Part shown: in pieces, positions 46,722-55,008 of the stretch
Layout: every line of letters starts with the position of its first letter
Numbering within the stretch: position 1 is the stretch's first letter
NCBI GenBank assembly: GCA_040902725.1
Contig: JBBDWU010000019.1
Location: forward strand, 109,959-173,958
Reading direction: 5' to 3'
DNA from: JACVRU01 sp040902725
GTDB lineage: Bacteria > Actinomycetota > Thermoleophilia > Gaiellales > Gaiellaceae
DNA: 64,000 nucleotides
Made by a program: the position numbers and the translations under genes
Notes under the pieces: generated by a model
What the model saw: the letters and a program-made list of their open reading frames with translations, nothing else
Database searches by the model: none
What the model was told of the DNA's origin: nothing

Positions 46722-47363
46722 GTGACGATCACGGCGACCATTGCCAACACGGGCAACGCCGACGCCGGTGCCTCGACGACGCGGTTCGTCCGCAACGGCA
46801 CGACGCTGATCGGGACGGCCTCCACGCCGGCGATCCCGGAGGGCGGGACGGCCGTCGTCTCGGTCAACTGGGAAACCGCCGGCCAGACCGGCCAGCACAC
46901 GATCACGATCAGCGCCGACAGCGCGACGGCGGTGGCGGAGTCGAACGAGGGGAACAACGACGGGACGCTGACCGTCACCGTGAAGGGCAACAAGGTGTCG
47001 AACGGCTCCTTCACGGCCTCGTCGAACGGCTCGTCGCCCGACAGCTGGAGCTCGTCCGGCCAGACGTCGTACGACGGCAACTCTGCCTCGGCGGGCCCGG
47101 GCAGCTCGTGGAGCTCGGATCCGGTCGCGGTCGACCCGGGCACCAGCTACGACCTGGTCGTGTCCGCGGCGGGCTCGATGGGCACCGTGCTCGTCGAGCA
47201 GCTCTCGGCGACCGGCCTGGTGCTCGGCTCCGTCAGCCTCCCGGCGCTGGGGACGCTGGACACGCCGATCTCGACGCTCTCCGGCACCGCGCAGGTGCGC
47301 ATCGTCCTGCTCGGAGGTCTCACCGGCACCACGTTCGACGACGTGGGGCTCTTCGAGCGCTAA
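46722..47363 (+). CDS. Exported-type CARDB-domain protein fragment, lacking signal peptide
   Basis: 213 residues from GTG 46722. A CARDB-like adhesion domain ('TITATIANTGNADAGASTTR', 'AVAESNEGNNDGTLTVTVKG') is followed by a second beta-sandwich like a carbohydrate-binding module ('GNKVSNGSFTASSNGSSPDS', 'TGTTFDDVGLFER'). Such domains are normally parts of secreted proteins, but here there is no signal peptide and a stop codon lies only 13 bases upstream in frame. It is probably the 3' remnant of a larger surface-protein gene, perhaps still intact as a reading frame by chance. Confidence 0.6.
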   Translation: MTITATIANTGNADAGASTTRFVRNGTTLIGTASTPAIPEGGTAVVSVNWETAGQTGQHTITISADSATAVAESNEGNNDGTLTVTVKGNKVSNGSFTASSNGSSPDSWSSSGQTSYDGNSASAGPGSSWSSDPVAVDPGTSYDLVVSAAGSMGTVLVEQLSATGLVLGSVSLPALGTLDTPISTLSGTAQVRIVLLGGLTGTTFDDVGLFER

Positions 47364-47387
47364 CGGGGGGGATAGCGTGGCGCGGGG

Positions 47388-48182
47388 ATGACCCGCGCCA
47401 CGCTCATCGTCAATCCATACGCGAGCCGGGTCGACGAGGCCCGGCTCGCGGCTGTGGTGCGCGCGCTCGGCGACGTGGAGGTGCTGCGGACGGTCGGGCC
47501 GGGGCACGCGACGGAGCTGGCGCGGGCGGTCGGGGCCGGGACGATCTGGGTGCTCGGCGGCGACGGCACCTTCAACGAGGTCCTCAACGGGGCGCGCCCC
47601 GATGCCGAGCTCGGCATCGTTCCCGGCGGCCGGACGAACGTGCTCGCCCGTGCCCTCGGCCCGGGAACCCGGCGGCGCATCTCGGTCGGCCGCGTCAACG
47701 GCAGGCGCTTCGGCTTCGCCGCGGGCGTCGGCTTCGACGCGGAGCTCCTCCGCCGCGCGGGCCGGGGCCGCAGCGACCTCGGGATGGCGGTGACCGCCGC
47801 GCGGATCCTGCTCGAGCGGCGCGGCCGGTTCGAGCCCGCGCTCGACATCGCCGGGTTCGGCGAGGCGGCCTTCGCGCTCGTCGCCAACGCCGACCCGTAC
47901 ACGTACGTCGGCCGGCTCGGCATCCACGTCGCCCGCCCGGCCCGCTTCGACCTGGGGCTCGACCTCGTGGCCCCGCCGCGCCTGGGCCTCCGCGACTATC
48001 CCGCCGTCCTCCGCTACCTCCTCAGCGGCCGCGGCGGGCTTCTCCGCGGCCACGACCTCGACCGGATCGTGATCACGTGCCGCGAACCGCTCCCGCTCCA
48101 GGCGGACGGCGAGGACCTCGGCGACGTGACCGAGGCCGTGTTCGAGGCCGAGCGGGACGCCGTCACGATCCTCGTCGGGTAG
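47388..48182 (+). CDS. Diacylglycerol kinase-family lipid kinase
   Basis: Protein of 264 residues with the DAGK catalytic domain: 'ATLIVNPYASRVDEARLAAV' at the start, 'IWVLGGDGTFNEVLNGA' (Gly-Gly-Asp-Gly-Thr nucleotide site, about residues 55-66), 'LGIVPGGRTNVLARALG' and 'FGFAAGVGFDAELLRRAG', ending 'PLPLQADGEDLGD'. Members phosphorylate diacylglycerol, sphingoid or related lipids using ATP. It is monocistronic-looking, 11 bases before the E1alpha gene, so possibly co-transcribed with it. Confidence 0.85.
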   Translation: MTRATLIVNPYASRVDEARLAAVVRALGDVEVLRTVGPGHATELARAVGAGTIWVLGGDGTFNEVLNGARPDAELGIVPGGRTNVLARALGPGTRRRISVGRVNGRRFGFAAGVGFDAELLRRAGRGRSDLGMAVTAARILLERRGRFEPALDIAGFGEAAFALVANADPYTYVGRLGIHVARPARFDLGLDLVAPPRLGLRDYPAVLRYLLSGRGGLLRGHDLDRIVITCREPLPLQADGEDLGDVTEAVFEAERDAVTILVG

Positions 48183-48193
48183 ATTCGCCCGCG

Positions 48194-49258
48194 GTGGCCC
48201 AGGTACTCCCCGCAGAGCGCGACCTGCGGCGCGTCATCGGGGACGGCGAGACGGTCCCCGACGGCGAGGTCGCCGGCCTCGACGAGCGCGACCTGCTCGA
48301 GCTCTACCGCTCGCTGGTGCTGCTGCGCACCTACGACGAGCGCTCGGTCGTCTACCACCGCCAGGGCCGCATCGGGACCTACGCGATCTTCTGGAACCAC
48401 GAGGCGATGCAGGCCGGCTCGGTCTACGCGCTCGCCGACGAGGACTGGATCTTCCCCAGCTACCGCGAGTCCGCGATCGGGCTGCTGCGGGGGATGCCGG
48501 CTGCAACCGTCCTCTCCTGGTGGCGCGGCCATCCCGCCGGCTGGTGGAACCCGGCCGACTACAACGTCGCCTCGATCTGCGTCCCCATCGCCACGCACGT
48601 CCCGCACGCTGCGGGGCTCGCGTGGGGCAAGAAGCTGAAGGGGGAGAGCGGAATCGCGATCGCGTACTTCGGCGACGGCGCGACCTCGGAGGGCTCGTTC
48701 CACGAGGGCGCCAACCTCGCCGCGGTGATGCGCGCGCCGCTCGTCCTCTTCTGCAACAACAACCAGTGGGCGATCTCGACGCCGCTGTCCGCGCAGACCG
48801 CCGCCGACACGCTGGCCGACAAGGCGGTCGGCTACGGGATGCCGGGCGCGCGCGTCGACGGCGGCGACGTGCTCGCGGTCTACGAGGCGACCCGCGAGGC
48901 GGTCGAGCGTGCCCGCGCGGGCGACGGGCCTTCGCTGATCGAGGCCGTCACCTACCGGGCAGCCCCGCACGCGACCGCCGACGATCCGTCCGCCTACATC
49001 GACGCGGAGCGGGTGGAGGAGGAGAAGGCGCGCGAGTGCGTCGGCCGCTACGAGGGCTACCTGCGCCGCCTCGGCGTCCTCACCGACGCGCACGCGGACG
49101 AGATCAAGGAGTGGGCGCTCGAGCTGATGCGCGACGGGATCGCCCAGGCGGAGGCCGAGCCCGAGCCCGACGTCTCGCTCGTCTTCGAGCACGCGTACGC
49201 GGAGCCGTGGGCGGGGCTCGCGCACGACCTCGAGGAGCTGCGGAGGATCCTTGGCTGA
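48194..49258 (+). CDS. 2-oxoacid (pyruvate/branched-chain) dehydrogenase E1 alpha subunit
   Basis: Protein of 354 residues from GTG 48194. The thiamine diphosphate motif is 'IAYFGDGATSEGSFHEGANL' through 'FCNNNQWAIST' (GDG...NN). The phosphoserine-loop region is in 'TYRAAPHATADDPSAYIDAE'. It pairs with the next gene to form E1, decarboxylating a 2-oxoacid and reductively acylating lipoyl-E2. 'HRQGRIGTYAIFWNHEAMQA' is typical of actinobacterial PdhA/BkdA enzymes; substrate (pyruvate or branched-chain oxoacids) is unsettled. Confidence 0.88.
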   Translation: MAQVLPAERDLRRVIGDGETVPDGEVAGLDERDLLELYRSLVLLRTYDERSVVYHRQGRIGTYAIFWNHEAMQAGSVYALADEDWIFPSYRESAIGLLRGMPAATVLSWWRGHPAGWWNPADYNVASICVPIATHVPHAAGLAWGKKLKGESGIAIAYFGDGATSEGSFHEGANLAAVMRAPLVLFCNNNQWAISTPLSAQTAADTLADKAVGYGMPGARVDGGDVLAVYEATREAVERARAGDGPSLIEAVTYRAAPHATADDPSAYIDAERVEEEKARECVGRYEGYLRRLGVLTDAHADEIKEWALELMRDGIAQAEAEPEPDVSLVFEHAYAEPWAGLAHDLEELRRILG

Positions 49259-50225
49259 GAAGTTCCTGGTCGAGGCGGTCAACGACGCGCTGCACGTCGA
49301 GATGGAGCGCGACGACAGCGTCATGGTCCTGGGGGAGGACGTCGGCCGCGCGGGCGGGGTCTTCCGCGCGACGGCGGGCCTTCTCGACCGCTTCGGCCCC
49401 GACCGCTGCGTCGACACGCCGCTCGCGGAGGCCGGGATCATGGGCGGGGCGGTCGGGCTCTGCATGGCGGGCTGGCGGCCGGTCTGCGAGTTCCAGTACG
49501 ACGCGTTCAGCTATCCCGCGCTCGACCAGCTGATCACACACGTTGGGCGCTACCGCTGGCGCACCGGCGGGAAGATGGACTTCCCGCTGGTCGTGCGGAT
49601 GCCCTACGGGGGCGGGGTACGCGCGCCGGAGCTGCATGACGACTCTCCCGAGACCTACTACGTCCACACGCCGGGCGTGAAGGTCGCGATCCCCTCCACT
49701 CCGGCCGACGCCAAGGGCCTGCTCGCCGCCGCGATCCGCGATCCCGACCCGGTCGTCATCTTCGAGCCGAAGCTCGTCTACCGGACAGCGCGTGGCGAGG
49801 TGCCCGAAGGCGAGCACGTTGTGCCGCTGGGGAAGGCGCGCCTGGCGCGGGAGGGCGACGACCTCACGATCGTCGCCTACGGGACGATGGTCGGGGTCGC
49901 CGAGGGCGCCGCCGACGAGCTCGCCGGCCGGGCGTCGGTCGAGGTGCTCGACGTCCGGACGCTGAAGCCGCTCGACGAGGAGGCGCTGCTCGCCTCGGCC
50001 GCGAAGACTGGGCGCGTCGTGATCGTCCAGGAGGCCCCGCGCACGTGCGGCTACGCGGCCGAGCTGGCCGCGATCCTGGCCGAGAAGGCGATGCTCGACC
50101 TGCGCGGCCCGGTGCTCCGCGTCACCGGCTACGACGTCCCGTACCCGTACTGGAAGCTGGAGGACGCGTACATGCCGTCCGTCGAGCGGGTCGTGGACGC
50201 CGCGGAGCGCCTGCTTGCGTTCTAA
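49251..50225 (+). CDS. 2-oxoacid dehydrogenase E1 beta subunit
   Basis: Protein of 324 residues starting at TTG 49251, overlapping the alpha stop by eight bases. Typical beta-subunit segments: 'AVNDALHVEMERDDSVMVLG', 'EDVGRAGGVFRATAGLLDRF', 'TPLAEAGIMGGAVGLCMAGW', 'LTIVAYGTMVGVAEGAADEL' and 'VRTLKPLDEEALLASAAKTG'. It completes the thiamine-binding E1 heterotetramer. The stop overlaps the start of the next gene. Confidence 0.9.
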   Translation: MAEKFLVEAVNDALHVEMERDDSVMVLGEDVGRAGGVFRATAGLLDRFGPDRCVDTPLAEAGIMGGAVGLCMAGWRPVCEFQYDAFSYPALDQLITHVGRYRWRTGGKMDFPLVVRMPYGGGVRAPELHDDSPETYYVHTPGVKVAIPSTPADAKGLLAAAIRDPDPVVIFEPKLVYRTARGEVPEGEHVVPLGKARLAREGDDLTIVAYGTMVGVAEGAADELAGRASVEVLDVRTLKPLDEEALLASAAKTGRVVIVQEAPRTCGYAAELAAILAEKAMLDLRGPVLRVTGYDVPYPYWKLEDAYMPSVERVVDAAERLLAF

Positions 50226-50655
50226 GACAGCGGTTTGGCGCGGGCTGGACGCGCCGAGGATGGAGATCGCGCACGTGCGTGGCGAACGGGCCCAGGGGAC
50301 GCAGATCGGGCTTGCGTACGAGCTGCGCTACGCCCTCTCGCCCGGCCGGTTGACGCTCGAGGTGGTCGACGGGGCCGCTGCCGAGCTCGAGCTCGACGGC
50401 GCCGACTTCTTCGACCTCGCCTACTCGCCGCTGTTCAACTCGCTGCCGGTCTGGGCGGGGCTCGACGAGCCGCGCGAGTACACGATGCGCTTCGTCGACG
50501 TCCCGTCGCTCGAGGTCTCCGAGTCGACGCAGACCTACGAGCCGGCCGGGCCGGGCCGCGTCCGCTTCCGGTCCGGCTCGTTCGAGGCGCTGATCGAGTT
50601 CGACGGCGACGGGCTCGTCACGCGCTACGAGGGTCTCGCCGAGAGGGTCGGCTGA
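50215..50655 (+). CDS. Putative glycolipid-binding domain protein
   Basis: Protein of 146 residues starting at TTG 50215 (an alternative ATG is at 50260). Beta-rich, with 'DGADFFDLAYSPLFNSLPVW', 'YTMRFVDVPSLEVSESTQTY' and 'GRVRFRSGSFEALIEFDGDG', ending 'LVTRYEGLAERVG'. The pattern 'D--YSP-FN-LPV ... GLV-RY-GL--RV' is like the putative glycolipid-binding family (PF06475-type); I give this from memory and moderately. Overlap with E1 beta suggests co-expression with the dehydrogenase, without an obvious reason. Confidence 0.5.
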   Translation: MRSKTAVWRGLDAPRMEIAHVRGERAQGTQIGLAYELRYALSPGRLTLEVVDGAAAELELDGADFFDLAYSPLFNSLPVWAGLDEPREYTMRFVDVPSLEVSESTQTYEPAGPGRVRFRSGSFEALIEFDGDGLVTRYEGLAERVG

Positions 50656-50702
50656 TCGCCGTCCTGCGCACCACCGGCGACGACGCTCCGCGCGTCTGAG
50701 CG

Positions 50703-51329
50703 CTAGATGCCCCGGTAGGCAAAGTTGATTGGTGTTGCGATGCCGTTGAAGATCTCCTCCGTGATCTCGTGGTGAAAGACGCGTGGGCCGGTGCGCGGCC
50801 TCAACCGAGACATGAACGAAGGGCTTGTCCAAGCGGCCGTCTCGACACAAGGCGCGCCCCTCAGACGCACGAGTGCCTCCACCACCGGAAGAAGGTCCGT
50901 GTCATGCGAAAAGATGATGGCTACATCGCATCGTCCCGTCAGTACGTGCTCAAGAGCCGCCACTCCCAACTGCACATCGATGCCCTTCTCGACCGGCGGT
51001 TCCTGCGGATCCCGCGGGTAGCGCAACGGACGAAGGCGCGGGATCACAATTTCCGGGTTCTCCTTCATCCAGGCTGCAGCCTGCCGCCGGTTTGCGCCGT
51101 ACCCAATTGGGTCGCGCGTGGAGCTCGGAAGGCCCCGATGTATCTCAAGGCGTACGAGATCCACCGATTCGCCACGGCCGTTACCGCGCGCCAGGATTCG
51201 AGCGAGGCGGTACGGGCTGAAGTTGCCGTACTCGTTCGGCATCGCCTCCAACCCGAAAGCCACCCGGGCCGCCTTGTAGGTGTTCTGCCAGTCGATATAG
51301 ACGGCGACCTGCGGGGGCTGGCGGCTCAA
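50703..51329 (-). CDS. NYN-domain (PIN-like) putative ribonuclease
   Basis: Protein of 208 residues, TTG start. NYN/LabA-type motifs: 'VAVYIDWQNTYKAARVAFGL' (first Asp), 'VEKGIDVQLGVAALEHVLTG' and 'VAIIFSHDTDLLPVVEALVR' (Asp pair). The family belongs to the PIN-like nucleases, some of which act in RNA decay or antiviral defence. The gene lies on the opposite strand between E1 and E2 of the dehydrogenase and its codons have a lower third-position GC than its neighbours, pointing to insertion by horizontal transfer. Confidence 0.78.
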   Translation of the reverse strand: MSRQPPQVAVYIDWQNTYKAARVAFGLEAMPNEYGNFSPYRLARILARGNGRGESVDLVRLEIHRGLPSSTRDPIGYGANRRQAAAWMKENPEIVIPRLRPLRYPRDPQEPPVEKGIDVQLGVAALEHVLTGRCDVAIIFSHDTDLLPVVEALVRLRGAPCVETAAWTSPSFMSRLRPRTGPRVFHHEITEEIFNGIATPINFAYRGI

Positions 51330-51460
51330 AGTAATAGCCCCGCCAGTGCGGCCGAAGCCGGACGGCGGGGAGGAATGCCCGCACAGTATAGGCGCGTTTC
51401 ATGGAAATCGAGCGTTCTTCCCACGTCAACACGCGTCCGGCGGCCATAGGCTCGCCTGTA

Positions 51461-52480
51461 GTGGCCTACGAGTTCAAGCTGCCCGACCTCGGCGAGGGGC
51501 TGACGGAAGGCGAGGTCTCCCGCTGGCTCGTCGAGGAAGGCCAAGAGATCGCCGAGGACGATCCGCTCGTCGAGATCCAGACGGACAAGACGACGGTCGA
51601 GATCCCGTCGCCCGCCGCCGGGGTCGTCTCCCGCATCCTCGTCGCCGAGGGCGCGGTCGTGCCGGTCGGGACGGTGTTGGTCGTGATCGGCGTCGACGGC
51701 GAGGTCGAGCCGCCGGCAGCCGCGGAGAAGGCCCGCGCGACGCCGCTGGTGCGCCGCCTCGCGCAGGAGCTCGGCGTCGATCTCGACGCGCTGAAGGGGA
51801 CGGGCCCGCAGGGCCGGATCACCGAGGACGACGTGCGCGGCGCAACGGGCCCGCGCGAGGGCCGGCGCGAGCCGATCCGCGGCGTGCGGCGGCTGATGGC
51901 GGAGAACATGGCGCGCTCTCACCGCGAGGTGGCGGCGGTTACCTGGGTCGAGGAGTGCGACTTCACCGGCGTGGAGCTCGACCGGCTCGTCCCGCTCGTG
52001 CTCAAGGCCTGCGCCGAGGCGCTGAAGGAGTACCCGGAGCTGAACTCGCGCATCGAGGGCGACGAGCTCGTCTTCCTCGACCGCTACGACATTGGCGTCG
52101 CCGTCGCCACCGAGGAGGGCCTCGTCGTCCCGGTCGTCCGTGGCTGCGACACCGCCTCGCTCGACGAGCTCGAGACCGAGGTCGCCCGGCTCGCGGAGTC
52201 CGCCCGCGCCGGCACGCTCAAGCCCGAGGAGCTGCGCGACGGCACGTTCACGATGACGAGCGCCGGCAAGTTCGCCGGCCTCGTCGTGACGCCGCTGATC
52301 AATCCGCCCCAGGTCGCGATCCTCGGCGTCCACCGCGTCGCCGACCGGCCCGTCGTCCGTGACGGCGAGGTCGGCGTTCGCAGGATGGGCAACATCTCGG
52401 TGACGTTCGACCACCGCGTGATCTACGGCAAGCGCGCCGCCGAGTTCGGGCTCGCGGTGATCCGCCGCCTCGAGGGCTGA
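51461..52480 (+). CDS. Dihydrolipoamide acyltransferase (E2) with altered active-site motif
   Basis: Protein of 339 residues. GTG 51461 is chosen because it directly precedes 'AYEFKLPDLGEGLTEGEVS'. It has one lipoyl domain (Lys in 'VEIQTDKTTVEIPSPAAG'), one E3/E1-binding domain ('ATPLVRRLAQELGVDLDALK'), and the catalytic domain ('RRLMAENMARSHREVAAVTW', 'TFTMTSAGKFAGLVVTPLIN'). The catalytic motif reads 'VTFDHRVIYGKRAAEFG': the usual His-Arg-x-x-Asp-Gly has Tyr (TAC) in place of Asp. E3 is not encoded nearby. Confidence 0.85.
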   Translation: MAYEFKLPDLGEGLTEGEVSRWLVEEGQEIAEDDPLVEIQTDKTTVEIPSPAAGVVSRILVAEGAVVPVGTVLVVIGVDGEVEPPAAAEKARATPLVRRLAQELGVDLDALKGTGPQGRITEDDVRGATGPREGRREPIRGVRRLMAENMARSHREVAAVTWVEECDFTGVELDRLVPLVLKACAEALKEYPELNSRIEGDELVFLDRYDIGVAVATEEGLVVPVVRGCDTASLDELETEVARLAESARAGTLKPEELRDGTFTMTSAGKFAGLVVTPLINPPQVAILGVHRVADRPVVRDGEVGVRRMGNISVTFDHRVIYGKRAAEFGLAVIRRLEG

Positions 52481-52489
52481 ATCCGAACG

Positions 52490-52914
52490 ATGCGCGACAC
52501 GGACGCGCAGGGCCAGGCGATCTTCCACGTCACCCAGGACGGCCAGTCGGTCGACTACCGGCTGATCGCGTCGGACATCGAGAACGTGCGGCAGGGGCAC
52601 ATCCACTGTGGCCTGCCGACTGTCAACGGCCGATCGTCGTGTGGCTCTATCCCGGCACGTCTCCGCCCGCCGGCCCAGCCGGGGCCGGCCGCCACAACGG
52701 CGTGCTCTCGTCGGGGACGTTCACCGATGCGAACGTCATCGACACGCCGCCCAGCACGAACTGCCCGGACGGCGTCGACAGCCTCGAGGACGTGATCGCG
52801 CTGCTGAACAACGGCAACGGCTACGTCAACGTGCACACCGACGACGGCGTGGCGCCGCCGAACACCGGCGCGGGGGACTTCCCCGGCGGCGAGATCCGCG
52901 GCAACACTCCGTAG
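52490..52914 (+). pseudogene. CHRD-domain gene fragment, 5'-truncated and frameshifted
   Basis: The first part, 'DTDAQGQAIFHVTQDGQSVD' to 'GHIHCGLPTVNG', and the second part, 'VWLYPGTSPPAGPAGAGRHN' to 'GYVNVHTDDGVAP' and 'GGEIRGNTP', are halves of one CHRD domain in two frames. One missing C at about 52630-52632 (GGCCGATC for GGCCCGATC) explains the break; the 425-base span is one short of a multiple of three. No signal peptide precedes it, so the gene also lacks its 5' end, unlike the intact CHRD gene at 35985. Confidence 0.7.
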
Positions 52915-52923
52915 GCGTAGACG

Positions 52924-52950
52924 GGGCGGGGGCGCTCGGCGCTCCCGCCC
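52924..52950. terminator. Bidirectional terminator hairpin
   Basis: GGGCGGGGGCGC and GCGCTCCCGCCC pair around a short TCG loop with about 11 of 12 matches, exactly between the convergent CHRD remnant (ends 52914) and the thioredoxin-like gene (ends 52959). All-GC stem without a T-run. Confidence 0.7.
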
Positions 52951-52958
52951 TGCCGCCT

Positions 52959-53282
52959 TCAGGCGGCGACCACGTCGCGCAGGTGCGGCTCGAGCATCTG
53001 CTCGATCCGCGGCGCGCTCGTCCGCCCCTCGATGCGGGCGACGGCACGCTTGCGCTTCACGAGCACGAGCGTCGGCACCTCGCTCACGCTGAACCGCTCG
53101 GCGAGGTCGGGCCGGTCGCCGATGTCCACGAGCGTGACGCGCAGCCGGTCGCGCTCCTTGCGGGCGATGTGGGCGAGCAGGCTCTCCATCCGCCTCGCCG
53201 GGCCCGAACGCGCATGCGAGAAGAAGACGAGCAGGGGCCGGGCGTCGTCGGGCACGGAGGGTTCTTCCCCACGGCGGTACAT
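52959..53282 (-). CDS. Thioredoxin-fold protein without the CxxC motif
   Basis: Protein of 107 residues with thioredoxin-like order: 'RPLLVFFSHARSGPARRMES' (where thioredoxin has Trp-Cys-Gly-Pro-Cys, here Arg-Ser-Gly-Pro-Ala), 'RLRVTLVDIGDRPDLAERFS', and the cis-Pro loop 'VSEVPTLVLVKRKRAV'. With no cysteines at all it cannot be a disulfide oxidoreductase and may act as an adaptor or chaperone. An in-frame GTG ten codons later is an alternative start. Confidence 0.7.
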   Translation of the reverse strand: MYRRGEEPSVPDDARPLLVFFSHARSGPARRMESLLAHIARKERDRLRVTLVDIGDRPDLAERFSVSEVPTLVLVKRKRAVARIEGRTSAPRIEQMLEPHLRDVVAA

Positions 53283-53309
53283 CCCGAAACGGGAGGTACG
53301 CTCAGGCGC

Positions 53310-53717
53310 ATGCCCGACGCCACCTGGTACACGGCCGGCCTGGCCCTGGGGCTCGGCGTGGCGCTCGGCGTCTTCGCCGCCGGGCTGCGCCAGGGCATCG
53401 CCGCCGTGGCGGGAGGGATCGGAGCGGGCGTCCTCATCGGCGTGCTCGCGTGGGGCTGGCCCGAGGCCGTCGCGGGCGGGCTGGGCGGTGCGGCCGGCGG
53501 CCTCGCCGCGACCCAGATCGTCGCCGGCGCGCTCGGCCGAGGAGGGACGCGCACGGCGACCGCGCTGCTCGTCGCCGTCGGAGCCGCGGCCCTGGCGGCG
53601 CTGGCGCTCGTCCCCGCCCTCGGCTACGTCGAGGCCATCGTCGTCCCGGCTCTGGCCGCGCGGCTGCGCGCCCGCGCGGGCCGCCGCTACGCGGGCCTGC
53701 GGATCCTGTCGCGGTGA
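53310..53717 (+). CDS. Small Gly/Ala-rich membrane protein
   Basis: Protein of 135 residues with four hydrophobic helices: 'AGLALGLGVALGVFAAGLRQ', 'AAVAGGIGAGVLIGVLAWGW', 'VAGGLGGAAGGLAATQIVAG', 'ALLVAVGAAALAALALVPAL'. It ends in a basic cytosolic tail. Family not recognised; the ATG 53310 lies 27 bases from the divergent thioredoxin-like start. The stop overlaps the phosphodiesterase start (GTGA), so the two form an operon. Confidence 0.65.
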   Translation: MPDATWYTAGLALGLGVALGVFAAGLRQGIAAVAGGIGAGVLIGVLAWGWPEAVAGGLGGAAGGLAATQIVAGALGRGGTRTATALLVAVGAAALAALALVPALGYVEAIVVPALAARLRARAGRRYAGLRILSR

Positions 53718-54961
53718 AGAAGCTGATCCTGGTCGTGGTCGACGGCCTGACCGCGCAGGCGTTCGAGGACGCGGTCGCGGACGGGCTGGCGCCGACGCTC
53801 GCGCAACTGGCCGGGGAGGGCCGTTACCGCCGGTCGCTCTCGGTCTTCCCGTCGCTGACCCCGGTGTGCCTCTCGTCGCTCGCCACCGGCGCGGGGCCGG
53901 ACGTGCACGAGATCCCGCACCTCGTCTGGTGGCACCGCGGCGAGCGCCGCCTGGTCGAGTACGGGTCGTCGTTCGGAGCCCTGCGGGCGGCCGGGCTGAC
54001 GCGGTCGCTGCACGACACGATCATCGACATGAACCGCCGCCATCTCGGGGCGGGCGCGACCACGCTCTTCGAGGCGCTCGAGGACGCCGGCCTCGTGCCC
54101 GCGGTCGTGAACTTCACCTGCTACCGGGGCCGGACGCGGCACGAGGCGACGCTGCCGGGGGTGCCGTCCGTGCTCGGCCCGCGGCGCTTCTTCTTCTACA
54201 ACCTCTTCGAGTCCGATCCCACCGGTGCGCCGCTCGCGGTGCGCAACCGCGCGGCGGGCACCGTCGACGACTACGCCGAGGCGGTCGGCCGCTGGCTGGT
54301 GACACGGGACGGCTTCGATCTCCTCGTCTACTACCTCTCGGACTACGACTTCGCCTCGCACGCGCTCGGCCCCGACGCCGCCCGCCGGGAACTCGCCCGC
54401 GCCGATGCGCGGGTGGGGACGCTGGCGGCGGCGGCCGGCGGCCTCGCCGAGTTCCTCGAGCGTTACGCGGTCGTCGTCTGCTCCGATCATGGCCAGACCC
54501 CGGTGCGGGAAGCGGCGCGGCTCCAGGACGCCTTCGCGGGGCTGCCCGGCGTGCGCGTGACCGCGTCGAACCGCGCGGCGATGGTCTACGGCGACGATGC
54601 GCGCGCGCTCGCCGAGCGCCTCGTGGGGCATCCGGCCGTCGACGTGGCGGCGTTCCTCGAGGACGGCGAGCTCGTCGCCCAGGGCGACGTCGACGCGCAC
54701 CCGGACGGTCGCGCCCGCCTCCTGTCGGCGCTGAGGAACCCGAACGCCGGCGAGGTGGTCGTCTCGGCCACCCCGGGCTGGGAGTTCTGGGACGGGGGCG
54801 GGCGCCACCACGCCGGCGGCGGGAGTCACGGCTCCCTCGTCGCGGGCGACTCCGAGGTGCCGATGCTGACCGTCGGCCTCGCCGGGGAGGCCGCGAGCAT
54901 CACCGACGTCGCGCCGCTGGCTCTGGGCCACTTCGGCCTTGGCGTCCGGGTTGCCGCCTAG
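53714..54961 (+). CDS. Alkaline phosphatase-family phosphodiesterase/nucleotide pyrophosphatase
   Basis: Protein of 415 residues, GTG start. First metal site 'KLILVVVDGLTAQAFEDAV', Thr nucleophile in 'FPSLTPVCLSSLATGAGPDV' (about residue 51), then 'YYLSDYDFASHALGPDAARR' and 'AVVVCSDHGQTPVREAARLQ' for the remaining metal ligands. This is the type I phosphodiesterase pattern, the third gene of the superfamily in the window. No signal peptide. Substrate unknown. Confidence 0.82.
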   Translation: MKKLILVVVDGLTAQAFEDAVADGLAPTLAQLAGEGRYRRSLSVFPSLTPVCLSSLATGAGPDVHEIPHLVWWHRGERRLVEYGSSFGALRAAGLTRSLHDTIIDMNRRHLGAGATTLFEALEDAGLVPAVVNFTCYRGRTRHEATLPGVPSVLGPRRFFFYNLFESDPTGAPLAVRNRAAGTVDDYAEAVGRWLVTRDGFDLLVYYLSDYDFASHALGPDAARRELARADARVGTLAAAAGGLAEFLERYAVVVCSDHGQTPVREAARLQDAFAGLPGVRVTASNRAAMVYGDDARALAERLVGHPAVDVAAFLEDGELVAQGDVDAHPDGRARLLSALRNPNAGEVVVSATPGWEFWDGGGRHHAGGGSHGSLVAGDSEVPMLTVGLAGEAASITDVAPLALGHFGLGVRVAA

Positions 54962-55008
54962 GATCCCGGCGTGCGTTTCGCCGCTCTTTCCGCGGGGAGA
55001 ACCGCGCC

